A DNA stretch of 64,000 nucleotides from the NCBI RefSeq assembly GCF_003330765.1, contig NZ_CP024902.1:1798001-1862000 (forward strand), in the 5' to 3' direction. Under the pieces are notes generated by a model. That model saw only the letters and a list, made by a program, of their open reading frames with translations. It did not search any database and was not told where the DNA came from. This stretch comes from Burkholderia pyrrocinia. Lineage in GTDB: Bacteria > Pseudomonadota > Gammaproteobacteria > Burkholderiales > Burkholderiaceae. Shown here in pieces: positions 41,564 to 51,794 of this stretch. Numbering within the stretch: the first letter of the stretch is position 1; each line of letters begins with the position of its first letter. The position numbers and the translations under genes were made by a program.

Positions 41564-42510
41564 CCCGGGAGGCCACCGTCGTGCTGAAAACCCCGTCGTC
41601 GGCCGCGCACGGGCGCGCCGCGAAACGGCTCGACCCCGTCAGCGAATCGCGCGTCGTGCGCTGGCTGCTCACGGGCATCGCGCTGGCGTTCCTCGCGTTC
41701 TTCCTCGTCGTGCCGCTCGCCGCGGTGTTCGTCGAGGCGCTGAGAAAGGGCGTCGGCTTCTATCTCGAATCGCTGGCCGATCCCGACGCGTGGGCGGCGA
41801 TCAAGCTGACGCTGACCGTCGCCGCGATCGCCGTGCCGCTGAACCTCGTGTTCGGCGTGTGCGCGTCATGGGCGATCGCGAAGTTCGAATTCCGCGGCAA
41901 GGCGCTGCTGACGACGCTGATCGACCTGCCGTTCTCCGTGTCGCCGGTGATCTCGGGCCTCGTGTACGTGCTGCTGTTCGGCGCGCAGGGCTGGCTGGGG
42001 CCATGGCTGCAGGATCACGACGTGCAGATCATCTTCGCGGTGCCGGGCATCGTGCTCGCGACGATTTTCGTCACGTTTCCGTTCGTCGCACGCGAGCTGA
42101 TTCCGCTGATGCAGGCGCAAGGCACCGACGAGGAGGAGGCCGCGCGCGTGCTCGGCGCGTCGGGCTGGCAGATCTTCCGGCGCGTGACGCTGCCGAACGT
42201 GAAGTGGGGGCTGCTGTACGGCGTGATCCTGTGCAACGCGCGTGCGATGGGCGAGTTCGGCGCGGTGTCGGTCGTATCGGGCCATATCCGCGGCGTGACC
42301 GACACGATGCCGCTGCACGTCGAGATCCTGTACAACGAATACAACTTCGCGGCCGCGTTCGCGGTGGCGTCGGTGCTGGCGCTGCTCGCGCTCGTCACGC
42401 TCGCGCTGAAGCTGCTCGCCGAACGCCATCTCGCCGCCGAATTGTCCGGTGCACGCGACACCGTTCCCGCACATGCCGGCCCCGTCGCCGCCGTTTCGTC
42501 GAAATCGTAA
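41560..42510 (+). CDS. cysW: Sulfate ABC transporter permease CysW
   Basis: 316 residues from the ATG that overlaps the cysT stop. Six helices; EAA loop at [55 protein letters not shown], typical of CysW. An in-frame reading from 40639 passes through cysT on another frame and is a shadow. Ends 13 bases before cysA. Confidence 0.95.
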   Translation: MTREATVVLKTPSSAAHGRAAKRLDPVSESRVVRWLLTGIALAFLAFFLVVPLAAVFVEALRKGVGFYLESLADPDAWAAIKLTLTVAAIAVPLNLVFGVCASWAIAKFEFRGKALLTTLIDLPFSVSPVISGLVYVLLFGAQGWLGPWLQDHDVQIIFAVPGIVLATIFVTFPFVARELIPLMQAQGTDEEEAARVLGASGWQIFRRVTLPNVKWGLLYGVILCNARAMGEFGAVSVVSGHIRGVTDTMPLHVEILYNEYNFAAAFAVASVLALLALVTLALKLLAERHLAAELSGARDTVPAHAGPVAAVSSKS

Positions 42511-42523
42511 AGAGGCAACCAGA

Positions 42524-43582
42524 ATGGGTATCACCGTCCGTAACCTTCAGAAGCGCTTCGGCGATTTCACGGCGCTCGACAACGTGTCGCTCGACTTCCC
42601 GCCCGGCGAACTGGTCGCGCTGCTCGGGCCGTCCGGCTGCGGCAAGACCACGCTGCTGCGCGTGATCGCGGGCCTCGAGCACGCGGATGCCGGCCAGGTC
42701 GTGCTGCAGGGGCTCGACGTCGCGTCGGTCGGCGCGCGCGACCGCCAGGTCGGTTTCGTGTTCCAGCACTACGCGTTGTTTCGCCACATGACGGTATTCG
42801 AGAACGTCGCGTTCGGGCTGCGCGTGAAGCCGCGCCGCGAGCGGCCGTCGGAAGCCGTGATCCGCGACAAGGTGCACGAGCTGCTGAAGCTGGTGCAACT
42901 CGACTGGCTCGCGCAGCGCTATCCTTCCGAGTTGTCGGGCGGCCAGCGCCAGCGCATCGCGCTCGCCCGCGCGCTCGCGGTCGAGCCGAAGGTGCTGCTG
43001 CTCGACGAACCGTTCGGCGCGCTCGACGCGAAGGTCCGCAAGGAACTGCGCGGCTGGCTGCGTCGTCTGCACGACGACCTGCACATCTCGACGATCTTCG
43101 TCACGCACGACCAGGAGGAGGCGCTGGAAGTCGCGGACCGCATCGTCGTGCTGAACCGCGGCCACGTCGAGCAGGTCGGCAGCCCGCAGGACGTCTACGA
43201 TCATCCGCGGAGCGCGTTCGTGTACGAGTTCCTCGGCGCGGCAAACCGGCTGCCCGGCACGGTGGCCGGGCGCGGCTTCGTCGCCGAGGGCGCGGCCGCG
43301 CCGATCGAGGTCGACGCCGATTTCGCGGGCCCCGCGCACGCGTACGTGCGGCCGCACGACCTGCAGCTTTGGCCGGCGGGCGAAGGGCACCGCGACGGCA
43401 TCGCGGTGGACGTGCGCCGCGTGATCCCGCTCGGCGGTTCGGTGCGCGTGGAGCTCGAGGCGCGCGCGGGCGGCGCGCTCGAGGCGGAACTCGATCGCGA
43501 TGCATGGCGCGCGCTCGCGCTGCAGGTCGGCGACGGCGCGACGGCCGTGCCGCGCGCGGTGCGCGTGTTTCCCGCGCGTTGA
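42524..43582 (+). CDS. cysA: Sulfate ABC transporter ATP-binding protein CysA
   Basis: 352 residues from the ATG after AGAGGCAACCAGA. Walker [10 protein letters not shown] at about residue 38, Q-loop FVFQHYALF, signature [15 protein letters not shown], Walker [45 protein letters not shown]. The C-terminal ~110 residues form the TOBE-like domain. It powers sulfate and thiosulfate import with CysTW and Sbp. Confidence 0.96.
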   Translation: MGITVRNLQKRFGDFTALDNVSLDFPPGELVALLGPSGCGKTTLLRVIAGLEHADAGQVVLQGLDVASVGARDRQVGFVFQHYALFRHMTVFENVAFGLRVKPRRERPSEAVIRDKVHELLKLVQLDWLAQRYPSELSGGQRQRIALARALAVEPKVLLLDEPFGALDAKVRKELRGWLRRLHDDLHISTIFVTHDQEEALEVADRIVVLNRGHVEQVGSPQDVYDHPRSAFVYEFLGAANRLPGTVAGRGFVAEGAAAPIEVDADFAGPAHAYVRPHDLQLWPAGEGHRDGIAVDVRRVIPLGGSVRVELEARAGGALEAELDRDAWRALALQVGDGATAVPRAVRVFPAR

Positions 43583-43657
43583 CGAGAAAATGCAGGGCAG
43601 AGGGCGGAAACCGCTCCGATTCGATAATCAAACAACGACAGCCTAAGAGGCATACCC

Positions 43658-44584
43658 ATGAATTTTCAGCAATTGCGGTTCGTGCGCGAAGCGGTGCGCC
43701 AGAACATGAACCTGACGGAAGTCGCGAACGTGCTGTACACGTCGCAGTCGGGCGTGTCGAAGCAGATCAAGGATCTCGAGGATGAACTGGGCGTCGACAT
43801 CTTCATCCGGCGCGGCAAGCGGCTGACGGGGCTCACGGAGCCCGGCAAGGCCGTGCACCAGCTGATCGAGCGGATGCTGCTCGACGCCGAGAACCTGCGG
43901 CGCGTCGCGCGCCAGTTCGCCGACCAGGACAGCGGCCACCTCGTCGTCGCGACCACGCACACGCAGGCGCGCTACGCGCTGCCGAAGGTGATCCGGCAGT
44001 TCACCGACGTGTTCCCGAAGGTGCATCTCGCGCTGCGCCAGGGCAGCCCGCAGCAGATCGCGCAGATGATCCTGAACGGCGAGGCCGATCTCGGCATCTC
44101 GACCGAGGCGCTCGACCGCTATCCGGACATCGTCACGTTCCCGTGCTATTCGTGGCACCACACGGTGGTCGTGCCGAAGGGGCATCCGCTCGTCGGCCGC
44201 GAAAACCTGACGCTCGAGGAAATCGCCGAGTACCCGATCATCACGTACGACGAGGACTTCACGGGCCGCTCGCACATCGACCAGGCGTTCGCGCAGGCGG
44301 GCGCCGTGCCCGACGTCGTGCTGACCGCGATCGACGCGGACGTGATCAAGACCTATGTCGAGCTCGGGATGGGGATCGGCGTCGTCGCGGCGATGGCCTA
44401 CGATCCGCAGCGCGACACGGGGCTCGTCGCGCTCGATACGCAGCACCTGTTCGAGGCGAGCACGACGCGGGTCGGGCTGCGCAAGGGCGCGTTCCTGCGC
44501 GCGTACGCGTACCGGCTGATCGAGATGTTCGCACCGCACCTGAACGAAGCGGAAATCGCAGGGCAGTTGCGCGAAGCCGTCTGA
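43658..44584 (+). CDS. cysB: CysB-family LysR regulator of sulfur assimilation
   Basis: 308 residues. MNFQQLRFVREAVRQNMNLTEVANVLYTSQSGVSKQIKDLEDELGVDIFIRRGKRLTGLTEPG is the CysB/Cbl-type winged helix, and the effector domain has LVVATTHTQARYALPKVI and LRQGSPQQIAQMILNGEADLGI. CysB activates sulfate uptake and assimilation genes in response to O-acetylserine/sulfate status. It follows cysA by 75 bases in the same direction. It could be called Cbl as well; CysB and Cbl are hard to tell apart by eye. Confidence 0.93.
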   Translation: MNFQQLRFVREAVRQNMNLTEVANVLYTSQSGVSKQIKDLEDELGVDIFIRRGKRLTGLTEPGKAVHQLIERMLLDAENLRRVARQFADQDSGHLVVATTHTQARYALPKVIRQFTDVFPKVHLALRQGSPQQIAQMILNGEADLGISTEALDRYPDIVTFPCYSWHHTVVVPKGHPLVGRENLTLEEIAEYPIITYDEDFTGRSHIDQAFAQAGAVPDVVLTAIDADVIKTYVELGMGIGVVAAMAYDPQRDTGLVALDTQHLFEASTTRVGLRKGAFLRAYAYRLIEMFAPHLNEAEIAGQLREAV

Positions 44585-45070
44585 CGGCAGCGCGCCGCGC
44601 GCCGTCCGGGCAGTTGCCGCGGGTGGCGCGACGTGCGTGCGGGATGCCATGCACGGGGCGGCAGGGGATTTGCCGCCGTCATGGTTGGCCAACTCGTCGA
44701 ACCATCGACCGCAGTCGCGGTTTCCGGTTCGATTCGCCGCCAGCGGCGATCGACACGCGTTCGCCTGTCAGCAGAAAAACAAGACGGCACATTCGAACGC
44801 TTCGTTTCGGTTTCGGCCATACCGAACGGGCCACTCTTCAGAAGATATGATTCAATGCGCGTGAATGCCGGAGGACGGGCGTTCAGGCCGTTCCACGGCC
44901 GCCACCCGACCGGTCTGCACCTGCTCCTGCGGCGCAACGCGCAATGCCAAGGCGAAGCGCGGAAAGCGGAGCCGGCAGGCAGTCCGCCTTCACAAGACAA
45001 CGCGCGCGGATTGCCGGTTTCGACACATTCGACGACATATTGCGCAGCACGCACGACGAAGAGGCGAACA
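44585..45070. other. Intergenic stretch between cysB and the DUF805 gene
   Basis: Open frames here are shadows or an in-frame upstream extension of the DUF805 gene without start signals. I see no RNA gene or repeat in it. Confidence 0.5.
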
Positions 45071-45457
45071 ATGAATCTGAAATGGTTTCTCTTTTCCTTC
45101 GAAGGCCGGATCGGGCGCATGCCGTGGTGGATCTACGCGCTGGTTTCCGCTTTGGTCAGCGCATTTTTCGATGCGGGTTCTCGCGGTTCGCCGGATGACG
45201 ATCTGCCGCTGCTGGTGGTGCTCGTGCTTGTTGCGATCGCGGTCGTCGCGGTGTGGTCGTCGATTGCCGTCGGCGTGAAGCGGCTGCACGATATCGACAA
45301 GTCGGGATGGTGGATGCTGCTGCTCTTCGTGCCGATCGTCGGCGCGATCGCGTTGTTCGTGATGAACGGCTTCATCGCCGGCACGCCGCATGCGAACCGC
45401 TTCGGCGAGCCGCCGTCGTCCGACGAAGACGAACCGGCGCCGCAGGACCCGGCGTGA
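45071..45457 (+). CDS. DUF805 family membrane protein
   Basis: 128 residues from an ATG after GAGGCGAAC. MNLKWFLFSFEGRIGRMPWWIYALV is the standard start of DUF805 proteins, followed by hydrophobic helices at about 17-35, 46-68 and 83-105, with the family motif VKRLHDIDKSGWWMLLLFVPIVG. The C-terminal tail is acidic and Pro-rich. Inner membrane; role unknown. Confidence 0.9.
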   Translation: MNLKWFLFSFEGRIGRMPWWIYALVSALVSAFFDAGSRGSPDDDLPLLVVLVLVAIAVVAVWSSIAVGVKRLHDIDKSGWWMLLLFVPIVGAIALFVMNGFIAGTPHANRFGEPPSSDEDEPAPQDPA

Positions 45458-45711
45458 CGCGCGGCACCTTCCCCAGGTGTGGCTTTTGCGCGTCGTGAAG
45501 CACGATCGCGCGCTCCGAATAAACCCTTAAATATTGTTCAGACAGGTTGCGCGTCGAAGCGAATCGGTACAGCATAGCTTTCACTCCGCCGGCGTTTTCC
45601 GCCGGCGGCGGCGCGTAAACGACAGCACGCGCCAGGCAGTCGGCCGTCTGCCCCGCTTCCATTCCGTGATACCGATAGCAGCATCGATGGCCTTTGCCCG
45701 GGTAGTGTGGC
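45458..45711. other. Upstream region of the ribose operon
   Basis: No gene is visible between the DUF805 gene and rbsB. A GCCGGCG-TTTTCC-GCCGGC hairpin at about 45588-45608 may act as terminator of the DUF805 transcript. The operator for the ribose regulator follows. Confidence 0.45.
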
Positions 45712-45723
45712 GCAAACGTTTGC
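45712..45723 (+). promoter_or_regulatory. Putative RbsR operator
   Basis: GCAAACGTTTGC, a perfect 12-base palindrome with the central CG of LacI/GalR family operators, 63 bases before the rbsB start. The LacI-type regulator at 49546 in the same cluster is the likely ligand. Confidence 0.75.
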
Positions 45724-45785
45724 TCACATTAAAACAACAGTCGAACAACAGTCCGGCCCGTCGGGCCAGTCGCCAGGAGATGTGT

Positions 45786-46736
45786 ATGAATGTCCGCTTT
45801 CGCCGCCGCTTCCTGACCGCCGCGCTCGCCGCCGTCGCGGTCGCCGCCGCGCCGGCCGTCCACGCGCAATCTACGGCCAAGCCGAAGGTCGCGCTCGTGA
45901 TGAAGTCGCTCGCCAACGAGTTCTTCCTGACGATGGAAACCGGCGCGAAGGAATACCAGAAACACAACGCGAGCCAGTTCGACCTGATCACCAACGGCAT
46001 CAAGGACGAGACCGACACCGCGAACCAGATCCGCATCGTCGAGCAGATGATCGTGTCGAAGGTCGACGCGATCATTCTCGCGCCTGCCGATTCGAAGGCG
46101 CTCGTGCCGGTCGTGAAGAAGGCCGTCGACGCGGGCATCATCGTCGTGAACATCGACAACCGGCTCGATCCCGACGTGCTGAAGGCGAAGAACCTGAACG
46201 TGCCGTTCGTCGGCCCGGACAACCGCAAGGGCGCGCGCAAGATCGGCGACACCCTCGCGAAGCGGCTGAAGGCGGGCGATCAGGTCGGCATCGTCGAAGG
46301 CGTGTCGACGACGACCAATGCGCAGCAGCGCACGGCCGGCTTCCAGGACGCAATGAAGGCGGGCGGGATGAAGGTCGTGTCGGTGCAGTCCGGCGAATGG
46401 GAGATCGACAAGGGCAATGCGGTCGCCGCCGCGATGCTCAACGAATACCCGAACCTGAAGGCACTGCTGTGCGGCAACGACAACATGGCGATCGGCGCCG
46501 TGTCGGCCGTGCGCGCGGCCGGCAAACAGGGCAAGGTGCTCGTGGTCGGCTACGACAACATCAACGCGATCAAGCCGATGCTGAAGGACGGCCGCGTGCT
46601 CGCGACCGCCGATCAGTACGCGGCGAAGCAGGCTGTGTTCGGCATCGACACGGCGCTCAAGGCGATCGCCGAGCATCGCAAGCAGGCCGACATGTCCGGC
46701 GTGGTCGAGACGCCGGTGGATCTCGTGACGAAGTGA
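45786..46736 (+). CDS. rbsB: Ribose-type ABC transporter substrate-binding protein
   Basis: 316 residues. The ATG at 45786 is well placed behind AGGAGA (45775-45780); an ATG at 45780 overlaps that site. Signal peptide to about residue 28 (AVHAQ). Then PKVALVMKSLANEFFLTMETGAKEYQ and IVEQMIVSKVDAIILAPADSKALVPVVKKA, the type I periplasmic sugar-binding fold with family resemblance to RbsB. It delivers ribose or a similar sugar to RbsAC. First gene of the cluster, behind a LacI-type operator. Confidence 0.9.
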   Translation: MNVRFRRRFLTAALAAVAVAAAPAVHAQSTAKPKVALVMKSLANEFFLTMETGAKEYQKHNASQFDLITNGIKDETDTANQIRIVEQMIVSKVDAIILAPADSKALVPVVKKAVDAGIIVVNIDNRLDPDVLKAKNLNVPFVGPDNRKGARKIGDTLAKRLKAGDQVGIVEGVSTTTNAQQRTAGFQDAMKAGGMKVVSVQSGEWEIDKGNAVAAAMLNEYPNLKALLCGNDNMAIGAVSAVRAAGKQGKVLVVGYDNINAIKPMLKDGRVLATADQYAAKQAVFGIDTALKAIAEHRKQADMSGVVETPVDLVTK

Positions 46737-46881
46737 CGCGGCCCCGATGCGGCCGCCGCCCTCAAGATTCCGGTGCGGCGGCCGTTATCCGGAGTGAGCG
46801 CGATCACGGCCGCTGCATGCACATGCACTTGTGAGCGTCACCCCCGCGCGCCGCGTGCGCGCGGCCGCAACCAGGATCGCG

Positions 46882-48495
46882 ATGGAACCGACCTTCCAAC
46901 CCTCCCGTTCAGCCATTCCCGTGCTGTCCGTATCCGGCATCGGCAAGACCTATGCGGAGCCCGTGCTCGCCGACGTCACGCTGACGCTCGAGCCGGGCCA
47001 GGCGCTTGCGCTGACGGGCGAGAACGGCGCGGGCAAGAGCACGCTGTCGAAGATCATCGGCGGGCTCGTTGAGCAAACCACCGGCACGATGCAGCTCGGC
47101 GGCCGCGCGTATGCGCCGGCGAGCCGCACGCAGGCCGAGGCGCTCGGCGTGCGCATGGTGATGCAGGAGCTGAACCTGCTGCCGACGCTGACGATTGCCG
47201 AAAACCTGTTCCTGAACCGCCTGCCGCGGCGCTTCGGGATCATCGACCGCGCGCGGCTGCGCGACGACGCGCGTGCCGCGATGGCGCAGGTCGGACTCGA
47301 CGCGGTCGATCCCGATACGCCGGTCGGCGCGCTCGGCATCGGCCACCAGCAGATGGTCGAGATCGCGCGCAACCTGATCGGCGACTGCCGCGTTTTGATT
47401 CTCGACGAGCCGACCGCGATGCTGACCGCGCGCGAAGTCGAGTTGCTGTTCGAGCAGATCGACCGGCTGAAAGCGCGCGGCGTCGCCATCGTCTACATCT
47501 CGCACCGGCTCGAGGAACTCGCGCGTGTCGCCGAGCGGGTCGCGGTGCTGCGCGACGGCCGGCTCGTTCATGCGGGCGACATGGCGGCGACGACGTCCGA
47601 CGGGCTCGTGACGCTGATGGTCGGGCGCGAGCTCGGCGAGCACATCGATCTCGGCGAGCGCCGTATCGGCGCGCCGCGGCTCGTCGTGTCGGGCCTCACC
47701 CGCGGGACGGCCGTGCGGGACGTGTCGCTCGAGGTGCGCGCGGGCGAGATCTTCGGCATCTCGGGGCTGATCGGCGCGGGGCGCACCGAGTTGCTGCGGC
47801 TGATCTACGGCGCCGATACGCCGGATGCGGGGATGATCGCGGTCGGCCAGCCGCTCAAGCCGGCGCGGATCGGTTCGCCCGTCGATGCGGTGAAGCACGG
47901 CATCGCGCTGATCACCGAGGATCGCAAGGGCGAAGGGCTGCTGCTGTCGCTGTCGATTTCCGCGAACGTGTCGCTCGGCCAGCTCGACCGGCTCGCGCGC
48001 GGCGGCATCGTCGACACCGCGCGCGAAACGGCGCTCGCCGAGCGGCAGATCGACGCGCTGCGGATTCGCACGCACGGCGCGGCGCAGGCGGTCGGCGAAC
48101 TGTCGGGCGGGAACCAGCAGAAGGTCGTGATCGGCCGCTGGCTCGCGCGCGACATGGGTGTGCTGCTGTTCGACGAGCCGACGCGCGGGATCGATGTCGG
48201 CGCGAAGTTCGAGATCTACACTTTGATGGGCGCGCTCGCGCGCGAAGGCCGCGCACTCGTCGTCGTGTCGAGCGACCTGCGCGAGCTGATGCTGATCTGC
48301 GACCGGATCGGCGTGATGTCGGCCGGCCGCATGACCGCCGTGTTCGAGCGCGGCAACTGGACCCAGGATGCGCTGCTGGCCGCGGCGTTCGCCGGCTTCG
48401 GCCGCGAGACGCCGCCAGGCGGCGCGCAGCATCCGGACGCCGGGCCGGCGCAGGGCGCCGCTCCCGGCACTTCGACGACAGGACGACAGCAATGA
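46882..48495 (+). CDS. rbsA: Ribose-type ABC transporter ATP-binding protein, two ATPase domains
   Basis: 537 residues from an ATG behind CCAGGA; a GTG at 46831 has no site. Two ABC domains: first Walker A GENGAGKST at about residue 48, signature LGIGHQQMVEIARNL, Walker B ILDEPTAML; second with GLIGAGRTELLRLIYG as degenerate Walker A and ELSGGNQQKVVIGRWLARDMGVLLFDEPTRGIDVG. This tandem layout with a degenerate second Walker A is normal for RbsA/MglA. It energises ribose import. It is coupled to rbsC by an ATGA overlap. Confidence 0.93.
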   Translation: MEPTFQPSRSAIPVLSVSGIGKTYAEPVLADVTLTLEPGQALALTGENGAGKSTLSKIIGGLVEQTTGTMQLGGRAYAPASRTQAEALGVRMVMQELNLLPTLTIAENLFLNRLPRRFGIIDRARLRDDARAAMAQVGLDAVDPDTPVGALGIGHQQMVEIARNLIGDCRVLILDEPTAMLTAREVELLFEQIDRLKARGVAIVYISHRLEELARVAERVAVLRDGRLVHAGDMAATTSDGLVTLMVGRELGEHIDLGERRIGAPRLVVSGLTRGTAVRDVSLEVRAGEIFGISGLIGAGRTELLRLIYGADTPDAGMIAVGQPLKPARIGSPVDAVKHGIALITEDRKGEGLLLSLSISANVSLGQLDRLARGGIVDTARETALAERQIDALRIRTHGAAQAVGELSGGNQQKVVIGRWLARDMGVLLFDEPTRGIDVGAKFEIYTLMGALAREGRALVVVSSDLRELMLICDRIGVMSAGRMTAVFERGNWTQDALLAAAFAGFGRETPPGGAQHPDAGPAQGAAPGTSTTGRQQ

Positions 48496-49511
48496 CCCAG
48501 CCTCCCGTATCCCCGACCGACGCAGGCGCACAGCAGACCGTGACGGGGCGCCGCGCGCGCACGCTGTCCGGCACGCGGCTCGGCCTGTCGAACTATCTCG
48601 GGCTCGCCGGCGCGCTCGCCGCGATGATCGCGCTGTTTTCGACGCTGAGCTCGCATTTCCTGACCTACGACACGTTCAGCACGATCGCGAACCAGATTCC
48701 CGATCTCGTCGTGATGTCGGTCGGGATGACCTTCGTGCTGATCATCGCCGGGATCGACCTGTCGGTCGGCTCGGTGCTCGCGCTCGCCGCGTCGATGGTC
48801 AGCGTCGCCGCGCTGAAATGGCAGTGGGGGCCGCTGCCGGCCGCGTTGATCGGGATCGCGGTCGCGACCGTCACGGGCGCGCTGACCGGCGCGGTCACGG
48901 TCGGCTGGCGGATCCCGTCGTTCATTGTGTCGCTCGGCGTGCTGGAGGCCGCGCGCGGCCTCGCATACCAGCTGACGAATTCGCGCACGGCCTATATCGG
49001 CGACGCGTTCGATTTCCTGTCGAACCCGATCGCGCTGGGCATCTCGCCGGCGTTCCTGATCGCGGTCGCGGTGATGATCGCGGCCCAGTTCGTGCTCACG
49101 CGCACCGTGTTCGGACGCTATCTCGTCGGGATCGGCACGAACGAGGAAGCCGTCCGACTTGCGGGGGTTAACCCGCGGCCGTATAAAATTCTCGTATTCG
49201 CATCGATGGGTGCGCTCGCGGGGCTTGCGTCGCTGTTCCAGATTTCACGGCTCGAGGCGGCCGATCCGAACGCGGGCGTGGGCCTCGAACTGCAGGTGAT
49301 CGCGGCCGTCGTGATCGGCGGCACGAGCCTGATGGGCGGGCGCGGCTCGGTGATCAGCACGTTCTTCGGCGTGTTGATCATCTCCGTGCTGGCCGCGGGG
49401 CTGGCGCAGATCGGCGCGAACGAGCCGACGAAACGGATCATCACCGGCGCAGTCATCGTGGTGGCAGTCGTGCTCGATACGTATCGCAGCCGGCGCGCGC
49501 GCGCGCGGTAG
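48492..49511 (+). CDS. rbsC: Ribose-type ABC transporter permease
   Basis: 339 residues with 8-10 hydrophobic segments, ATG overlapping the rbsA stop. The N-terminal ~30 residues are polar and cytoplasmic. Family motif near residues 75-95 (SVGMTFVLIIAGIDLSVGSVLALAASM) and GTNEEAVRLAGVNPRPYKILVFASMGALAGLA, then VIGGTSLMGGRGSV near the end. Channel of the sugar importer. Confidence 0.93.
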   Translation: MTQPPVSPTDAGAQQTVTGRRARTLSGTRLGLSNYLGLAGALAAMIALFSTLSSHFLTYDTFSTIANQIPDLVVMSVGMTFVLIIAGIDLSVGSVLALAASMVSVAALKWQWGPLPAALIGIAVATVTGALTGAVTVGWRIPSFIVSLGVLEAARGLAYQLTNSRTAYIGDAFDFLSNPIALGISPAFLIAVAVMIAAQFVLTRTVFGRYLVGIGTNEEAVRLAGVNPRPYKILVFASMGALAGLASLFQISRLEAADPNAGVGLELQVIAAVVIGGTSLMGGRGSVISTFFGVLIISVLAAGLAQIGANEPTKRIITGAVIVVAVVLDTYRSRRARAR

Positions 49512-49545
49512 AAATCACACAGAACAGACCAGAGAGAAACGGGAA

Positions 49546-50577
49546 ATGGCGACGATCAAGGATGTGGCGGCCATGGCAGGCGTGTCGTTTACGACCGTCT
49601 CGCACGTGGTGAACAATTCGCGGCCGGTGTCCGCGGATGTGCGCGCGAAGGTCGAGGGCGCAATTCGCGAGTTGAATTACGTGCCGTCGGCCGTGGCGCG
49701 CTCGCTGAAGGCGCGTTCGACGGCGACCATCGGCCTCGTCGTGCCGAACAGCACGAATCCGTACTTTGCGGAGCTCGCGCGCGGCATCGAGGATCAGTGC
49801 GCGGCCAATGGCTATTGCGTGTTCTTCTGCAACTCGGACGACGATCCCGTGAAGCAGCGCAACTACCTGCGCGTGCTGCAGGAAAAGCGCATCGACGGGC
49901 TGATCGTCGCGTCGGCCGGCGAGGATGCGGTGCTGGCGCAGACGCTCGCGGACACGCATGCGCCGCTCGTCGTCGTCGACCGCAACATCGAGGGGCTCGC
50001 GGCCGACCTTGTGCAGATCGACCACGAGCGCGGCGCGTACCTGGCGACCCGCCACCTGCTGGAACTCGGGCACGCGAAGATCGGCTGCATCACGGGGCCG
50101 ACCGACACGGCGGTCAGCGCGATGCGCGTGCACGGCTTCATCCGCGCGATGGCCGAACGCGGGATCGACATCGTGCCGGGCGCGATCGCGGAAAGCGACT
50201 TTTCGTGCCTCGGCGGTTATCACGCGGCGTCGCGGCTGTTCGAATCGGTGCGGCCGAGCGCGATCTTCGCGGGCAACGACCTGATGGGCGTCGGCGCGCT
50301 GCGCGCGGCGGCCGAGCGGGGGATCCGCGTGCCCGACGAATGCTCGATCATCGGTTTCGACGACATCGAGTTTTCCCGCTACACGTATCCGGCGCTGTCG
50401 ACGGTCGGGCAGTCGGTGCGCGCGCTCGGCGAAATGGCCGCGCAGACGCTGATCGAGCGGATCGGCGGCGGCTCGACGGCCGCGCCGAGCCGCCGCCGCG
50501 TCGTGTCGCCGCGCCTCGTGCTGCGCGAATCGACGGCGATCTACCGCGAGCCGCCTGCATCCGGCGGTCGCGCATGA
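49546..50577 (+). CDS. rbsR: LacI family transcriptional regulator of the ribose cluster
   Basis: 343 residues. The N-terminal helix-turn-helix is MATIKDVAAMAGVSFTTVSHVVNNSRPVSADVRAKVEGAIRELNYVPSAVARSLKARSTATIGLVVPN, the LacI pattern with hinge helix; the rest is a type I periplasmic-binding fold. It most likely represses rbsBACRK through the palindrome at 45712. Its stop overlaps the ribokinase start (ATGA). ATG follows AGAGAGAAACGGGAA. Confidence 0.93.
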   Translation: MATIKDVAAMAGVSFTTVSHVVNNSRPVSADVRAKVEGAIRELNYVPSAVARSLKARSTATIGLVVPNSTNPYFAELARGIEDQCAANGYCVFFCNSDDDPVKQRNYLRVLQEKRIDGLIVASAGEDAVLAQTLADTHAPLVVVDRNIEGLAADLVQIDHERGAYLATRHLLELGHAKIGCITGPTDTAVSAMRVHGFIRAMAERGIDIVPGAIAESDFSCLGGYHAASRLFESVRPSAIFAGNDLMGVGALRAAAERGIRVPDECSIIGFDDIEFSRYTYPALSTVGQSVRALGEMAAQTLIERIGGGSTAAPSRRRVVSPRLVLRESTAIYREPPASGGRA

Positions 50578-51503
50578 CGGCGGCCGCAGCGGGTGCCGGC
50601 CGCGTGACGGTGGTCGGCAGTCTCAACATGGACCTCGTCGTGCGTGCGCCGCGGCTGCCGCTGCCGGGCGAAACGCTCGCCGGTCACGCGTTCGCGCAGG
50701 CGGCGGGCGGCAAGGGCGGCAACCAGGCCGTCGCCGCCGCGCGGCTCGGCGCGCAGGTCGCGATGATCGGCTGCGTCGGCGCGGATGCGCACGGCGCGGC
50801 GCTGCGCGCGGGCCTTGAAGCCGAGGGCATCGACTGCACGGGGCTCACGACGAGCGCGTCGGCGTCGACCGGCGTTGCGTTGATCGTCGTCGACGATGCG
50901 AGCCAGAACGCGATCGTGATCGTCGCGGGCGGCAACGGCGAGGTCACGACCGAAACGGTCGCGCGCCACGAAGCCGTGCTGGCGTCGGCCGACGTGCTGA
51001 TCTGCCAGCTCGAGACGCCGCCGGACACGGTGTTCGCGGCGCTGTCGGCCGGGCGGCGGCTCGGCCGCACGGTGGTGCTCAATCCGGCCCCGGCCGTCGC
51101 ACCGCTGCCGGACGGCTGGCTGCCGCTCGTCGATTACCTGATCCCGAACGAGGTCGAGGCGGCCGCGCTGACCGGGCTGCCCGTGCGCGACCCGGCCGAG
51201 GCGGAAGCCGCCGCGCGTGCGCTCCAGGCCGGCGGCGCGTGCAACGTGCTGGTCACGCTCGGCGCGCGCGGCGTGCTTGCGCTGACGGCCGACGGCACTG
51301 CGCGGCACTATCCGGCGCCGGCCGTGCAGGCCGTCGACACGACCGCGGCCGGCGATACCTTCATCGGCGGTTTTTCCGCGCGGCTCGCGGCCGGCGCGGA
51401 CGTCGACACGGCCATCCGCTTCGCGCAACGCGCGGCGGCGCTGTCGGTCACGCGAGCGGGCGCGCAGCCGTCGATCCCGACGCTCGCCGAACTGGCCGAT
51501 TAG
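50574..51503 (+). CDS. rbsK: Ribokinase
   Basis: 309 residues from the ATG that overlaps the rbsR stop. PfkB family: VTVVGSLNMDLVVRAPRLPLPGETLAGHAFAQAAGGKGGNQAVAAARLG is the ribokinase start with the GGKGxNQA sugar loop, and VDTTAAGDTFIGGFSARLA holds the anion hole and catalytic Asp (GD). It phosphorylates ribose to ribose-5-phosphate after import. Last gene of the cluster. Confidence 0.94.
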   Translation: MTAAAAGAGRVTVVGSLNMDLVVRAPRLPLPGETLAGHAFAQAAGGKGGNQAVAAARLGAQVAMIGCVGADAHGAALRAGLEAEGIDCTGLTTSASASTGVALIVVDDASQNAIVIVAGGNGEVTTETVARHEAVLASADVLICQLETPPDTVFAALSAGRRLGRTVVLNPAPAVAPLPDGWLPLVDYLIPNEVEAAALTGLPVRDPAEAEAAARALQAGGACNVLVTLGARGVLALTADGTARHYPAPAVQAVDTTAAGDTFIGGFSARLAAGADVDTAIRFAQRAAALSVTRAGAQPSIPTLAELAD

Positions 51504-51794
51504 GGCCCGATCCCCGACCCCCGAATTCCGCATTACGGCCGGCCCGTCGCATGAGACGGCCGGCCGCACTTCCGGCAACTTGCCGGAACCTCGGCCGACC
51601 TTCCCCCGATCCTGCTTGCTGAACCTGTCAGGTTTCGCATCAATTATTCAGTTATCTGTAATAAACATACGAATAATTCGAAAAAATTCGTTAAAACCAT
51701 CAAGTTGTGCGCTGCACGGTCGTAAATGCACCGGGAGAAGCAATGCTTCGAGCCAACGGGCCGGGCCCGTTCATGACGACGCTATACAGGAAGG

